Shown piece by piece: positions 26,175 through 34,733 of a stretch of 64,000 bases of DNA (position 1 is its first letter; each line of letters starts with the position of its first letter). This DNA is from Bifidobacterium breve (GTDB taxonomy: Bacteria; Actinomycetota; Thermoleophilia; Solirubrobacterales; Solirubrobacteraceae): contig CAMCUD010000020.1 in NCBI GenBank assembly GCA_945878865.1, positions 1-64,000 of the forward strand. The letters run 5' to 3'. The notes below the pieces were generated by a model. The model saw only the letters and a program-made list of their open reading frames with translations. It did not search any database and was not told where the DNA came from. The translations under genes were made by a program, and so were the position numbers.

Positions 26175-27788
26175 CTACACCCGGTCGCGGAGCTCGCGCT
26201 TGAGGATCTTGCCGGTCGCGTTGCGCGGGAGCTCGTCGACGACATAGATCTCCCGTGGCACCTTGTAGCGCGCGAGGTTGACCTTGATGTGGTCCTTCAT
26301 CTGGTCCTCGGTGAGCGCGTCCTCGCGGTGCAGGACCACGAAGGCGACCAGCCGCTGGCCCCACTCGTCGTCCTCGACGCCCAGGACGGCGACCTCGTGG
26401 ACGTCGTCGTGGCCGGCCAGCAGGTCCTCGACCTCGCGGGGGAAGACGTTCTCGCCGCCCGAGACGATCATCTCGTCGTCGCGGCCGTCGATGAACAGGC
26501 GACCACCCTCGTCGAAGTGCCCGACGTCGCCGGAGCTCATGAGCCCGTCGATGATCTCCTTGCCGCCGCCGCCGGTGTAGCCCTCGAACTGCATCTCGTT
26601 GCCGACGAAGATGCGGCCGACCTGGCCCTGCGGGACCTCGCGGCCCTGGTCGTCGTAGAGACGGACGACGGTGCCGTGTGGCGGACGCCCGGCGGTGCCC
26701 GGCGCTGCGCGCAGGTCCTCCGGCGTGGCGATCGTCGCCCAGGCGACCTCGGTCGAGCCGTAGAGGTTGTAGAGGACCTCCCCGAACTGGTCCATCGCCT
26801 CGATGGCGAGCGGACCGGGGAGCGCCGAGCCCGACGCCGCGATGACCTTCAGCGAGGAGGTGTCGTACTTCCCGAGCGTCTCGGGACCGAGGTCGAGGAT
26901 GCGCTGGAGCATCACCGGGACGACCACGAGCGCGGTGCACTTCTGGTCGGCGATCGCGGCGACGGTGGCCTCCGGATCGAAGCGGCGGCGCAGCACGATC
27001 GTCGAGCGCAGCGACATCGCCAGGAAGAAGTGCGCGAGGCCCCAGGAGTGGAACAGCGGGGCGGCGATCATCGTCCGCTCATGCGCCTTCAGCGGGATCT
27101 TGCTGAACAGCGAGGCGGCGGGATCGAGCGACTTGGGCTGCGGGCGGGCCGCGCCCTTCGGGGTGCCTGTGGTGCCGCTCGTCAGGATCACGATGCGACC
27201 GGGGTTCTCAGGTGCCTTCGGATCGGTCGGGTCGCCGGTGGCGATGAGCTGGGCGAGGGTCTCCTCGTCGCGCGCGCCCTCGGTGTCGGTCCAGGCGACG
27301 TAGCGCTGGAGGTCGTCGCCCGCGCCCTTGCAGAGCTCGGTGAACTCCTCGTCGTAGATGATCGCCGTGGGCTGCTCGCGGGCGCAGACGTCGGCGATCT
27401 GCGGGCCGGCGAACATCGTGTTGAGGTACAGCGAGTGCGCGCCCAGCTTGGACAGCGCGACCGTCGCCTCGACGAAGCCGCGGTGGTTGCGGCACAGCAG
27501 CGCGACGTTGTCGCCCGCCTGGATGCCGCGGGCGGCCAGCGCGTGGGCGAGCGCGTTCGTCCGGCGGTGGACCTGCGAGAAGCTCAGCGACCCCAGCTCG
27601 TCGATGATCGCCGGCTGATCGGGGACGACGCTGGCCGCGGCCGCGTAGCCGCCGGCGGGCGTCGGGCCGTACGTCTTCAGCCCCTTGGCCAGCCCAACGA
27701 GCTTGCCGGGCGCCATGGGGCGCACGATCCCGGTCCGCTGCAGCTGCCGCAGCGTGTGGAGCTTCGTACCGATGACGCCGAGTTGCAT
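26175..27788 (-). CDS. Fatty-acid--CoA ligase (acyl-CoA synthetase, FadD-like)
   Basis: 537 aa from MQLGVIGTKLH. It activates a carboxylic acid with ATP and CoA. Adenylate-forming motifs are complete: ILTSGTTGTPKGA, NLYGSTEVAW, SSGDVGHFDEGGRLFIDGRDDEM and the catalytic Lys in NATGKILKREL. The N-terminal 40 residues are a family-typical extension. Chain-length preference cannot be read. It lies between an unknown gene (10 bp upstream) and the LuxR regulator (9 bp downstream). Confidence 0.9.
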   Translation of the reverse strand: MQLGVIGTKLHTLRQLQRTGIVRPMAPGKLVGLAKGLKTYGPTPAGGYAAAASVVPDQPAIIDELGSLSFSQVHRRTNALAHALAARGIQAGDNVALLCRNHRGFVEATVALSKLGAHSLYLNTMFAGPQIADVCAREQPTAIIYDEEFTELCKGAGDDLQRYVAWTDTEGARDEETLAQLIATGDPTDPKAPENPGRIVILTSGTTGTPKGAARPQPKSLDPAASLFSKIPLKAHERTMIAAPLFHSWGLAHFFLAMSLRSTIVLRRRFDPEATVAAIADQKCTALVVVPVMLQRILDLGPETLGKYDTSSLKVIAASGSALPGPLAIEAMDQFGEVLYNLYGSTEVAWATIATPEDLRAAPGTAGRPPHGTVVRLYDDQGREVPQGQVGRIFVGNEMQFEGYTGGGGKEIIDGLMSSGDVGHFDEGGRLFIDGRDDEMIVSGGENVFPREVEDLLAGHDDVHEVAVLGVEDDEWGQRLVAFVVLHREDALTEDQMKDHIKVNLARYKVPREIYVVDELPRNATGKILKRELRDRV

Positions 27789-27798
27789 GCAGGCCAAT

Positions 27799-28731
27799 TT
27801 AGGGCAGCGTGACGTTTCGCGGCAGTTCGCCTCGCTCGATGAGCGCGTAGATGTCCGCGGCGCGCTTCGGGTTGAGGTAGACGTGTCGCTGTCCGACGGA
27901 CGGCTTCTCCTGCAGCAGGTCTGCGGCGAGGAGCGCTTCGCCGACCCGCTCGGCCAGCTCGCGCTCGTTGCCCGCGAAGCCGCGTGACAGATGCGCGAAC
28001 TCGGTGTGGTAGCCGCCCCACTTGCCCATCCCCGCGAGCCGCTGGAGGATCCGCCGGGCCGCGCGGCGCGACGGGTCGGGGTCCTCGTGCGGGCGGGCCA
28101 CCCCGCCGGCGCCCTCGAACAGCGCGAGGACCGCGTCGTCGGAGGCGACGTCGTCGTCGCGGTCGGCCGGGCGGCCGCCGAAGCGCGCGATCGCCTCGGC
28201 GACGCGCAGCGGGTGCGCGCCGCCGACAGGCGGCGCGAGTGTCTCCTGCGCGCCGCGGAACGCCCCGATCGGCAGTGCCGAGGGTGACGTGCGCAGCCGG
28301 TCGATGCGCGCCGCCTGTTCCTCGAACGCGTAGACCGCCAGCTCCGGCTCGGGCGCAGGCTCGCGGTACCCGAGGACGAGGAACCCGTCCAGCTCGCCGC
28401 AGGTCAGCAGGAGGTCGGCCACCGTGGCGGGCGCCGGCGGGCCGGCGACCTCCACGAGCGCACCGACGGCCGCAGCGGTCAGCAGCCATTCGCGCTCGCT
28501 GACCACGTCCGGGTCGGCGCGCAACTTGGCGTCGACGGGCACCGCCGCGAGCAGCGCGCCCTCCCCCGCCGCGAACGCGACGACGACGGGGCTGTCGCGG
28601 CCGGAGCGCGCCTGCTGGAGCTCGTGCGCGCCCTGGCGCAGCTCGTCGAGCAGCAGGTCGTGCAGCCACGCGCCACGGGTCTTCGGGGCCTCGAGGCCAC
28701 CCGCCTCCGTGAGCGCGCGCCGCAGGGACAT
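27799..28731 (-). CDS. Unknown protein with possible winged-helix C-terminus
   Basis: 310 aa, not recognised. Residues 1-130 look globular alpha/beta (VVVAFAAGEGALLAAVPVDAKL). The middle is Asp/Arg-rich and probably flexible. The C-terminal 80 residues (GKWGGYHTEFAHLSRGF, VGQRHVYLNPKRAADIYALIE) have a helix/wing-like pattern that could bind nucleic acid; this is inference. No signal peptide or membrane helix. It is divergent, across 47 bp, from the coiled-coil nuclease-like gene at 28779, and in tandem with the acyl-CoA synthetase. Confidence 0.75.
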   Translation of the reverse strand: MSLRRALTEAGGLEAPKTRGAWLHDLLLDELRQGAHELQQARSGRDSPVVVAFAAGEGALLAAVPVDAKLRADPDVVSEREWLLTAAAVGALVEVAGPPAPATVADLLLTCGELDGFLVLGYREPAPEPELAVYAFEEQAARIDRLRTSPSALPIGAFRGAQETLAPPVGGAHPLRVAEAIARFGGRPADRDDDVASDDAVLALFEGAGGVARPHEDPDPSRRAARRILQRLAGMGKWGGYHTEFAHLSRGFAGNERELAERVGEALLAADLLQEKPSVGQRHVYLNPKRAADIYALIERGELPRNVTLP

Positions 28732-28778
28732 GGCGCCAGCGTATTCCGTCCGGGCCCGCTGCTGTGGTTCCTTGCGTC

Positions 28779-30065
28779 ATGGAAGCTGCCACACGTCTCC
28801 CCTTCTCGATGGTCAGCGTCCGCAACGGGCGCCTGATGATCGACGGGCTGCTCGTCGACGACGAGACGCTGGTGCAGCTCGCGGAGGAGAGCGAGGACCC
28901 CGCGCAGCTCGTCCGCGACGCGCTCGTCATCGGCGCCCGCGTCCTCGACCGCGAGCAGGCCGGGACGAACACCGACTTCGTCCGCGCGGAGTTCGAGCGC
29001 TCGGCGCGTGAGCTCAAGGACGAGTTCACCCAGCGGGCCAAGGCGATCGCCGATCGGCTCGACGAGAAGGTCGACGAGACGTTCGGGCCCGAGGACGGCC
29101 ACGTCTCCAAGCTCGTCGCCCGCCACTTCGGCGACGACTCCACCGCGGCCGTGCAGCACAAGGTCCGCAAGGTCCTCGACGACGTCGCCGCGCAGATGCG
29201 CGACGACCTGCGCAAGCAGCTGACGAGCGACAGCGCGGACAACCCGATCGTCGCGATCCAGAAGGCGTCCCTGGGCGTGATGAAGCAGAACGCCGACCAG
29301 CAGAACACCCATCTGCGGACGATGGCGGAGAAGATGGAGGCGCTGCGCGTCGAGCTCGCCCAACTCAAGGCCGAGCGCGAGAAGCTCGAGGAGCTCGACG
29401 CCGAGCGCGACCGCGGCACGGCGAAGGGGCGCACGTACGAAGAGGCGCTGGTCGACGCGCTCGACACGCTCGCCAACGCCCGCGGCGACGTCTGCGAGGG
29501 CGTCGGGGACTTCGGCGGCGAGGGCGGCCGCAAGGGCGACGCCGTCATCGCGATCGACGCGTGCGGCGGGCCCGCCCGAGGCCGGATCGTCTTCGAGGCC
29601 AAGAACCGCCGGCTCTCGAAGAAGGAGGCGCTCGAGGAGCTCGACGGCGCGCTGCGCACGCGCTCGGCCGACTACGCCGTGCTCGTCGTGCCCAGCGACG
29701 AGAAGCTCCCGGCCCGCACCAACCCGCTGCGCGAGTTCAACGGCGACAAGCTCTTCGTCACCTTCGATCCGCAGGACGGCTCGACGCTCGCGCTCGAGGT
29801 GGCCTACGGGCTGGCCCGCGCCCGCGTGCTGCAGGCGCGGTCGGAGACCGACCGCGTGGATCCGGATGCCGTGCGTGCCGAGGTCGAGCGCGCCCAAGGC
29901 GGGATGGACGAGGTCCGGCGCATCAAGACCCAGCTGTCGAACGCCCGCACCGGGATCGACAACGCGCAGGGCATCGTGGAGACCATGGCGACGACGGTCC
30001 GCGGGCATCTCGCGCGGATCGACGAGCTGCTCGCCGCGGGCATCCCGGACGACGACGCGGCGTGA
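28779..30065 (+). CDS. Coiled-coil protein with PD-(D/E)XK nuclease-like core (DUF2130/RmuC-like)
   Basis: 428 aa from ATG 28779 (MEAATRLPFSMVSVRNG). A short N-domain is followed by helical coiled coils (about residues 60-220, MAEKMEALRVELAQLKAEREKL). The core has a GDAVIAI strand (Asp near 253) and RIVFEAKNRR (E-x-K near 271-273), spaced like the PD-(D/E)XK fold of DUF2130 and RmuC proteins. A second coiled coil ends the protein. This suggests a DNA-acting nuclease or a structural relative. The acylphosphatase start overlaps its stop. Confidence 0.72.
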   Translation: MEAATRLPFSMVSVRNGRLMIDGLLVDDETLVQLAEESEDPAQLVRDALVIGARVLDREQAGTNTDFVRAEFERSARELKDEFTQRAKAIADRLDEKVDETFGPEDGHVSKLVARHFGDDSTAAVQHKVRKVLDDVAAQMRDDLRKQLTSDSADNPIVAIQKASLGVMKQNADQQNTHLRTMAEKMEALRVELAQLKAEREKLEELDAERDRGTAKGRTYEEALVDALDTLANARGDVCEGVGDFGGEGGRKGDAVIAIDACGGPARGRIVFEAKNRRLSKKEALEELDGALRTRSADYAVLVVPSDEKLPARTNPLREFNGDKLFVTFDPQDGSTLALEVAYGLARARVLQARSETDRVDPDAVRAEVERAQGGMDEVRRIKTQLSNARTGIDNAQGIVETMATTVRGHLARIDELLAAGIPDDDAA

Positions 30066-30331
30066 CCGCCCGCCGGCTCGTCGTGCACGGGCGGGTCCAG
30101 GGTGTGTGGTTCCGCGACTCGACGCGGCAGGAGGCCGAACGACTCGGCGTCGACGGGTGGGTGCGCAACCGTTCTGACGGCAGCGTCGAGGCGTGGCTGC
30201 AGGGCGACGGCGCCGCCGTCGCGGCGCTGGAGGCGTGGTGCGGGCACGGGCCGCCGCGGGCGAAGGTCGCGGCGGTCGAGGGCAACGATGTTGCCGTGGA
30301 CCCGGATCTGCGCGGCTTCGTCATCCGTTGA
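30062..30331 (+). CDS. acyP: Acylphosphatase
   Basis: 89 aa from a GTG overlapping the previous stop as GTGA; the track ORF reads much further upstream without support. It hydrolyses carboxyl-phosphate bonds such as acetyl phosphate. The active-site loop GRVQGVWFRDS supplies the catalytic Arg (18), and GWVRNRSDGSVEAW the catalytic Asn (36). The length is typical for the family. Confidence 0.93.
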   Translation: MTARRLVVHGRVQGVWFRDSTRQEAERLGVDGWVRNRSDGSVEAWLQGDGAAVAALEAWCGHGPPRAKVAAVEGNDVAVDPDLRGFVIR

Positions 30332-30345
30332 CCGTCGTGACTGAC

Positions 30346-30373
30346 GACGTCCCCCGTATTCGGGGAGAACGTC
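30346..30373. terminator. Hairpin in the convergent acyP/macrodomain gap
   Basis: GACGT and ACGTC form an outer stem around an inner CCCCG/CGGGG stem with loop TATT. It fills the only convergent gap of any size in the window and could end transcription from both sides. No T-tract of note. Confidence 0.4.
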
Positions 30374-30869
30374 AGGTGATGAGCTCGAACGCGAGCTGCG
30401 CGTGCCGGCCGCGGACGGCGATCGTGACGTGACCGAGCCCCGAGCCGGCGGCGAGGTGGTCCCGGATGGCGTGCACCATGAGCTCGGCGGCGCGGTCGAC
30501 CGGGAACCCGCCGACGCCGGTGCCGAACGCCGGCAGCGCGACCGAGCGGCACCCGAGCTCGTCGGCGACGCGCAACGCGGACGCCGTGGCGTCGGCGATG
30601 GCCTCGGCGCTCGTCGGGCCGCCCGGCTCCATCGTCGCCGCATGGATGACCCAGCGGCACGGCAGCTCACCCGCCGTGGTGGCGACCGCCCCGCCCAGGT
30701 CGATCGGCGCCCGTTCGCGGCTCTCCCGCTCGAGCTCCGGCCCCGCCGCGCGCGCGATCGCGCCCGCCACGCCGCCACCGTGCAGGAGGTGCGTGTTCGC
30801 CGCGTTGGCGATCGCGTCGACCTCGAGCGTCGTGATGTCGCAGTCCCGGACGTCCACCGTGGCGAGCAT
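30372..30869 (-). CDS. Macrodomain protein (ADP-ribose binding/hydrolysing)
   Basis: 165 aa, a complete stand-alone macrodomain. Ligand loops are clear: AIANAANTHLLHGGGVAGAIARAAG and ALPAFGTGVGGFP. Relatives deacetylate O-acetyl-ADP-ribose or remove ADP-ribose from Asp/Glu. IANAANTHLLHGGGVA is of the MacroD-like type, which supports enzymatic activity. It is transcribed in the same direction as the ceramidase-like operon, 96 bp further on, with a hairpin between them. Confidence 0.9.
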   Translation of the reverse strand: MLATVDVRDCDITTLEVDAIANAANTHLLHGGGVAGAIARAAGPELERESRERAPIDLGGAVATTAGELPCRWVIHAATMEPGGPTSAEAIADATASALRVADELGCRSVALPAFGTGVGGFPVDRAAELMVHAIRDHLAAGSGLGHVTIAVRGRHAQLAFELIT

Positions 30870-30893
30870 GGGCTGATGCTACGCCGCGGAGGG

Positions 30894-30928
30894 CGCCGCC
30901 GCCGTCGCGTACAGCGACGGCAGCGGCG
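30894..30928 (-). terminator. Strong GC hairpin downstream of the ceramidase-like gene
   Basis: CGCCGC-c-GCCGTCGC and GCGACGGC-a-GCGGCG pair over 14 of 15 positions around loop GTACA. It begins about 38 nt past the ceramidase-like stop. There is no T-run, so factor-independent termination is uncertain; it may stabilise the transcript end. Confidence 0.45.
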
Positions 30929-30965
30929 GGCTCGTCCCTCGCGGTGAGCCTTCGCGCGCCGGGGG

Positions 30966-33169
30966 TCAGCGCAGCGTGACGGGCTCCCCGTTCGTGTTGC
31001 CGTCACCATCGACGGCCCCACCCGCGGCCACGGCGACCCTCTCCGCGCCGCCGGCATCGATCTCGGCCACCCCGCCGGAGATCGGCACCTTCGTCGCCAC
31101 GCCGTCCACGGTGAACGTCACCGTCCCGCCGTCCACGGTGTCGGGTCGGGCCAGCAGGTCGACGTTCTCTCGCGCGGCCGGATAGCCGACCCGCACGGCC
31201 GTCCGGCCCGGCACCGGCGTGACCTTCAGGCTCGTCGCGGGAACGACGTCGAACGGCGTGGACTGCAACCGGTAGCGGGTCGCGGTGACGACCAGGCGGT
31301 ACGTCCCGGCCGGCGTGTCCCGCGCGACCTCCCAGGAGACGTCGTAGCGCCCGCCCTTGCCGGTGCGCCACAGCATCGCCAGGCCGAGATCGCTGTCGAC
31401 CTCCACCCAGTCGCCGTCGACCTTGCGCTCGGCGCGGATGAACGCCGAGCCGACAGGCCGGTCCGCGCCGGCCTCCCCGCCCTTCCATCCGAGCGTGGCG
31501 TGGCCGAGCCGCGGCACCGTGGCGGGGGCGTCGGCGACGACCTGGCCCGATGCCGCGCCCTCGGGGTACGGCGCGCCGTCCGGGACGACGCCGCGCTTGG
31601 CGTCATACCAACGCGGCGCCGGGGCCGCCTGGCCGCGGACCAGCCGGGACGCGAGGTCGCGCAGCGACTCCTTGAGGAGGTTCAGCTCCAGCCGGCCGTA
31701 GACCGTCGAGCCCCCCTCGTAGTGCTGCATGTCGTATTCCTCGGGCGTGGTGATGTAGTTGATGTACTCGTTGGTCAGGCCCGAGATCACGACCTTCCTG
31801 ACGCCCGCCGCCGATGAGGCCAGCAGGACGTCGCGCTTGACGCGCGCGCCCGCCTCCTTCGTCGGCTCGCCCGGCAGCGACGCGATCATCCGGTCACCGA
31901 CCCGCACGACCATGAGCGGCACCGACTTGGGGAACGACCCGACCGGCACGATGACCTTGTGCCAGTGCCCGGGGTACAGCGTCCGGTCGCTCATCACGCC
32001 CTCGTAGGACTGCTTCGTGACGTCGTAGAGCGGCCCGCGGCCCTCCTCCGAGCCGGTGAGGAACGGCAGCCCGGGGAACGCGCGGTCGGCGACGCGGCCC
32101 CCCTCCACCCACTGGCCGCAGAAGCACGTCTGCGTCCAGCGCACGTCGACGGGCAGCTCCGACGACATCGCCGCGCCCGCCTGCCGCCACGCCGCCAGCA
32201 TCGACTGCGCCTCAGCCGCGCCGACCTCGTTCGCGCCGGCCGGGCCGGTGTGGTCGAGCCCGGCGGACTGGTCGCCCTCGTCGCCGTTGCCGTAGACGTT
32301 GACCACCGGCTCGCCGTCGGGGACGCCGCCCTCCTTGCGGACCTCGCGCTCGAAGACCCGGGTCGCGGTGGCGTGGTGGTCGCCGCTGTACGCGCGGATC
32401 TCCGACTTCACGACCGTCCCGTGGTTGGCGAACTGCGACCACGCGCCGATGGGGACACGCCGGCCGTCGACGATCTGATCGACGCGCAGCACGTCGACGG
32501 ACGGGTCGATCGTGTGCGTCGCCCCGTCGGGGTCGTCGGCCGGGCTGCCCTGCCCGGGCCGCTTCTTGATGCCGTGGTCGTTGAGGTGCGCCTCGAGGCT
32601 GCGGTTGCGCGTCACCCCGAGGAGCTCCTGCTCGCCCCACCCCGCCACAGCCGGCTTGAGGTCGTCGTCGGCTTGCCGGATCGCCGCGGCGATCTGGGTG
32701 ACGAGGAACGTGTAGAGCTGGCGGTCGGCCTTGACCGGATCGAGCAGCAGGCTCAGCGAGCCGATGTCGGTCAGCAGCATCGTCGCGTTCGGCGCGGCGG
32801 TGTTGAGCGTCGCGTAGTTCGAGAAGCCGCCCGGGCCGGCGTGCGTGTGCGTCGCGCCCATGAGGACGTTGGCGGTCGTGAAGCCCCGGTCGGCGACGGC
32901 CTCGGCGACATGCTGCTGCAGCCCGCCGGGGACCATGAAGAGCTCGACGGCGACGAGCGCCACCTTCCTGCCACCCTGCTCGAGGACGAGCGCCTTGGCC
33001 GACAGCCGGCTCTGCTGGCCCTCGGCGAGACGGTCGGCACGCGTCCAGCCGCCGAGGAAGTAGCCGGTCTTCGGCGGCGTGATGTCCGTCTGCGCGGCGC
33101 CGGCGCGGCGACGACGCCGAGCGCCGCCGCCGCGCCGATGAGCGCCGCAACCCCCCACCCCACGCGCAT
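30966..33169 (-). CDS. Neutral-ceramidase-like secreted hydrolase with an apparent frameshift after the signal peptide
   Basis: The main frame (track ORF from 33158) matches the neutral ceramidase N-terminal family: QTDITPPKTGYFLGG, GATHTHAGPGGFSNY, then a C-terminal beta-sandwich. Its first 20 residues (MGGCGAHRRGGGARRRRR) look unlike a start. In the neighbouring frame an ATG at 33169, overlapping the amine oxidase stop as TGATG, gives MRVGWGVAALIGAAAALGVV, a good signal peptide. A one-base change between about 33092 and 33108 would join them. The family's nucleophile motif HxTS reads HGTV here, so ceramide hydrolysis is doubtful. Confidence 0.75.
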
Positions 33170-34650
33170 CAGAGCGCGGCCTGCACTTCGGCGGCCACCG
33201 TCTTGCCGGCGCGGACCGCGCCGTCCATGTAGCCCGACCAGATCGTCGCGGTCTCCGTGCAGGCGAAGTGCAGGTCGCCTTCGGGCCGGCGCAGCGCGTC
33301 CTTGTACCCGGTGATCGTGCCGGGCTGCGGCACGGAGACCGGGCAGCCGCGGTGCCACTCCTGGGCGTCCATGTTGTAGTCGAGGTACTGCCGCGGGCTC
33401 AGAGCCTCCGGGCCGAACCACTCGGCGAACTGCGCGAGGACCTTCGCCCGGCGGTCCTCGTAGGACCAGAAGCTCCAGTCGCGCGCGTCCTGACCGTCCA
33501 CGAAGCCCATCATCACGCCGGGCTTCCCGCTCGCCGGGGAGATGTCGAACGTGATCTTCACGGGGCCGATGTCGCTCGTGGCCTGGCCGGTCAAGCCCTT
33601 CGCGCGCCACCACGGCGTGTCGTAGACCGCGACGGCCTTGCCGACCGAACCCATCGGCGAGTGCTGGCAGATCTGGTCCTTCGTCGGTGAGAGCAGCGGC
33701 TCGTAGGAGATCCGGGGGATCATCGGCGGCGGCACCGCGACGATCACCTTCTTGGCCACGACGGTGACCCCGTCCGCGTAGACGGTCGTGCGCCCGTCCT
33801 TCGTGACGACCCGCCGCGCCGGGGACGAGTAGGTGACGGCGCCCGTGCCGAGCTGTTCGGCGACCCGCTCGCAGATGATCTGGCTGCCGCCGTCGAACTG
33901 TGACTCCTGCGCGCCCGCGTTGACGTTGAGGAGATTCTGGATCGTCCCGGCCGAGCGGACGTAGAAGATGAGGTGCAGCGCCGAGACCTCCCACGGCTCG
34001 ACGCTGAACAGCGCCGGCACCGCGAGGTCCAGCAGCTTCTGCGACATGAGCTTCGTCGCGTTCTGGCGGATCCACGTGTGCGCGGTGATCTTGTCGAGCT
34101 CGGCCGCCATCGGGTGCGTCCACGGCGTCGCCGGGTCCATGGAGCCCGCGAGCCCGTTCAGGCGCGACATCGCGCGGCTGACCTCCAGGAGCGAGCCGAC
34201 GTCGGCCTGCGGCACCGTGCCGGCATACGTCTTGCGCTGGCCGTTGAAGAACTGGACGTTCTTGCCGCTGTTCCAGGTCTTGTACGTCCCGACGCCGACG
34301 TCCTTGGCGAGCGCGAGGATCTCGGTCTGTTGCGGACCGACGAACGTCGCGCCCCAGTTCACCGGGGTGCCGTCGTCGAGGTTGACCGTCCACACGCGGC
34401 CGCCGGGCCGGTCGTCGGCCTCGACGACGTGGACGGACTTCCCGGCGCTCTTCAGCGCGCGGGCGGCGTTCAGGCCGGTCAGGCCCGCGCCGATGATCGC
34501 GACGTCGACCTCCTTCGTCTCCGACGGGGTCGAGACGGGTGCTTCATCTGGGCCGGCCGCGGACGCGACTCCGGGGACGGCGGCGGTGAGCGCACCTGCG
34601 CCTGCGGTGGCGAGCAGGGAGCGGCGCGAGACGCGAAGCGAGTCGGACAT
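33169..34650 (-). CDS. Tat-exported flavin amine oxidase
   Basis: 493 aa. A twin-arginine signal opens the protein (SRRSLLATAGAGALTAAV). The FAD-binding Rossmann motif is VAIIGAGLTGLNAARAL, followed by ADDRPGGRVWT. The C-terminal flavin-binding segment is WSGYMDGAVRAGKTVA. It is the monoamine-oxidase family, which oxidises primary amines to aldehydes, ammonia and hydrogen peroxide. The Tat signal puts it outside the membrane, already folded with FAD. It forms an operon with the ceramidase-like gene (TGATG overlap) and is divergent from a TetR regulator across a palindromic operator candidate. Confidence 0.88.
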   Translation of the reverse strand: MSDSLRVSRRSLLATAGAGALTAAVPGVASAAGPDEAPVSTPSETKEVDVAIIGAGLTGLNAARALKSAGKSVHVVEADDRPGGRVWTVNLDDGTPVNWGATFVGPQQTEILALAKDVGVGTYKTWNSGKNVQFFNGQRKTYAGTVPQADVGSLLEVSRAMSRLNGLAGSMDPATPWTHPMAAELDKITAHTWIRQNATKLMSQKLLDLAVPALFSVEPWEVSALHLIFYVRSAGTIQNLLNVNAGAQESQFDGGSQIICERVAEQLGTGAVTYSSPARRVVTKDGRTTVYADGVTVVAKKVIVAVPPPMIPRISYEPLLSPTKDQICQHSPMGSVGKAVAVYDTPWWRAKGLTGQATSDIGPVKITFDISPASGKPGVMMGFVDGQDARDWSFWSYEDRRAKVLAQFAEWFGPEALSPRQYLDYNMDAQEWHRGCPVSVPQPGTITGYKDALRRPEGDLHFACTETATIWSGYMDGAVRAGKTVAAEVQAAL

Positions 34651-34670
34651 AGCGCATTCCTACCGAGGTC

Positions 34671-34686
34671 TTGGACACTTGTCCAA
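34671..34686. promoter_or_regulatory. Palindromic operator candidate for the TetR regulator
   Basis: TTGGACA-CT-TGTCCAA, perfect 7-bp arms around 2 bp, lies in the 83-bp gap between the divergent amine oxidase and tetR genes. The left arm overlaps a -35-like TTGGAC for the minus-strand operon, whose ATG lies about 20 bp further on. Position and symmetry fit a TetR dimer site. Confidence 0.65.
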
Positions 34687-34733
34687 TGATTTTGTGCAGC
34701 CGGTCGACCCGACCTGTGTGATGTGATGAGGTC

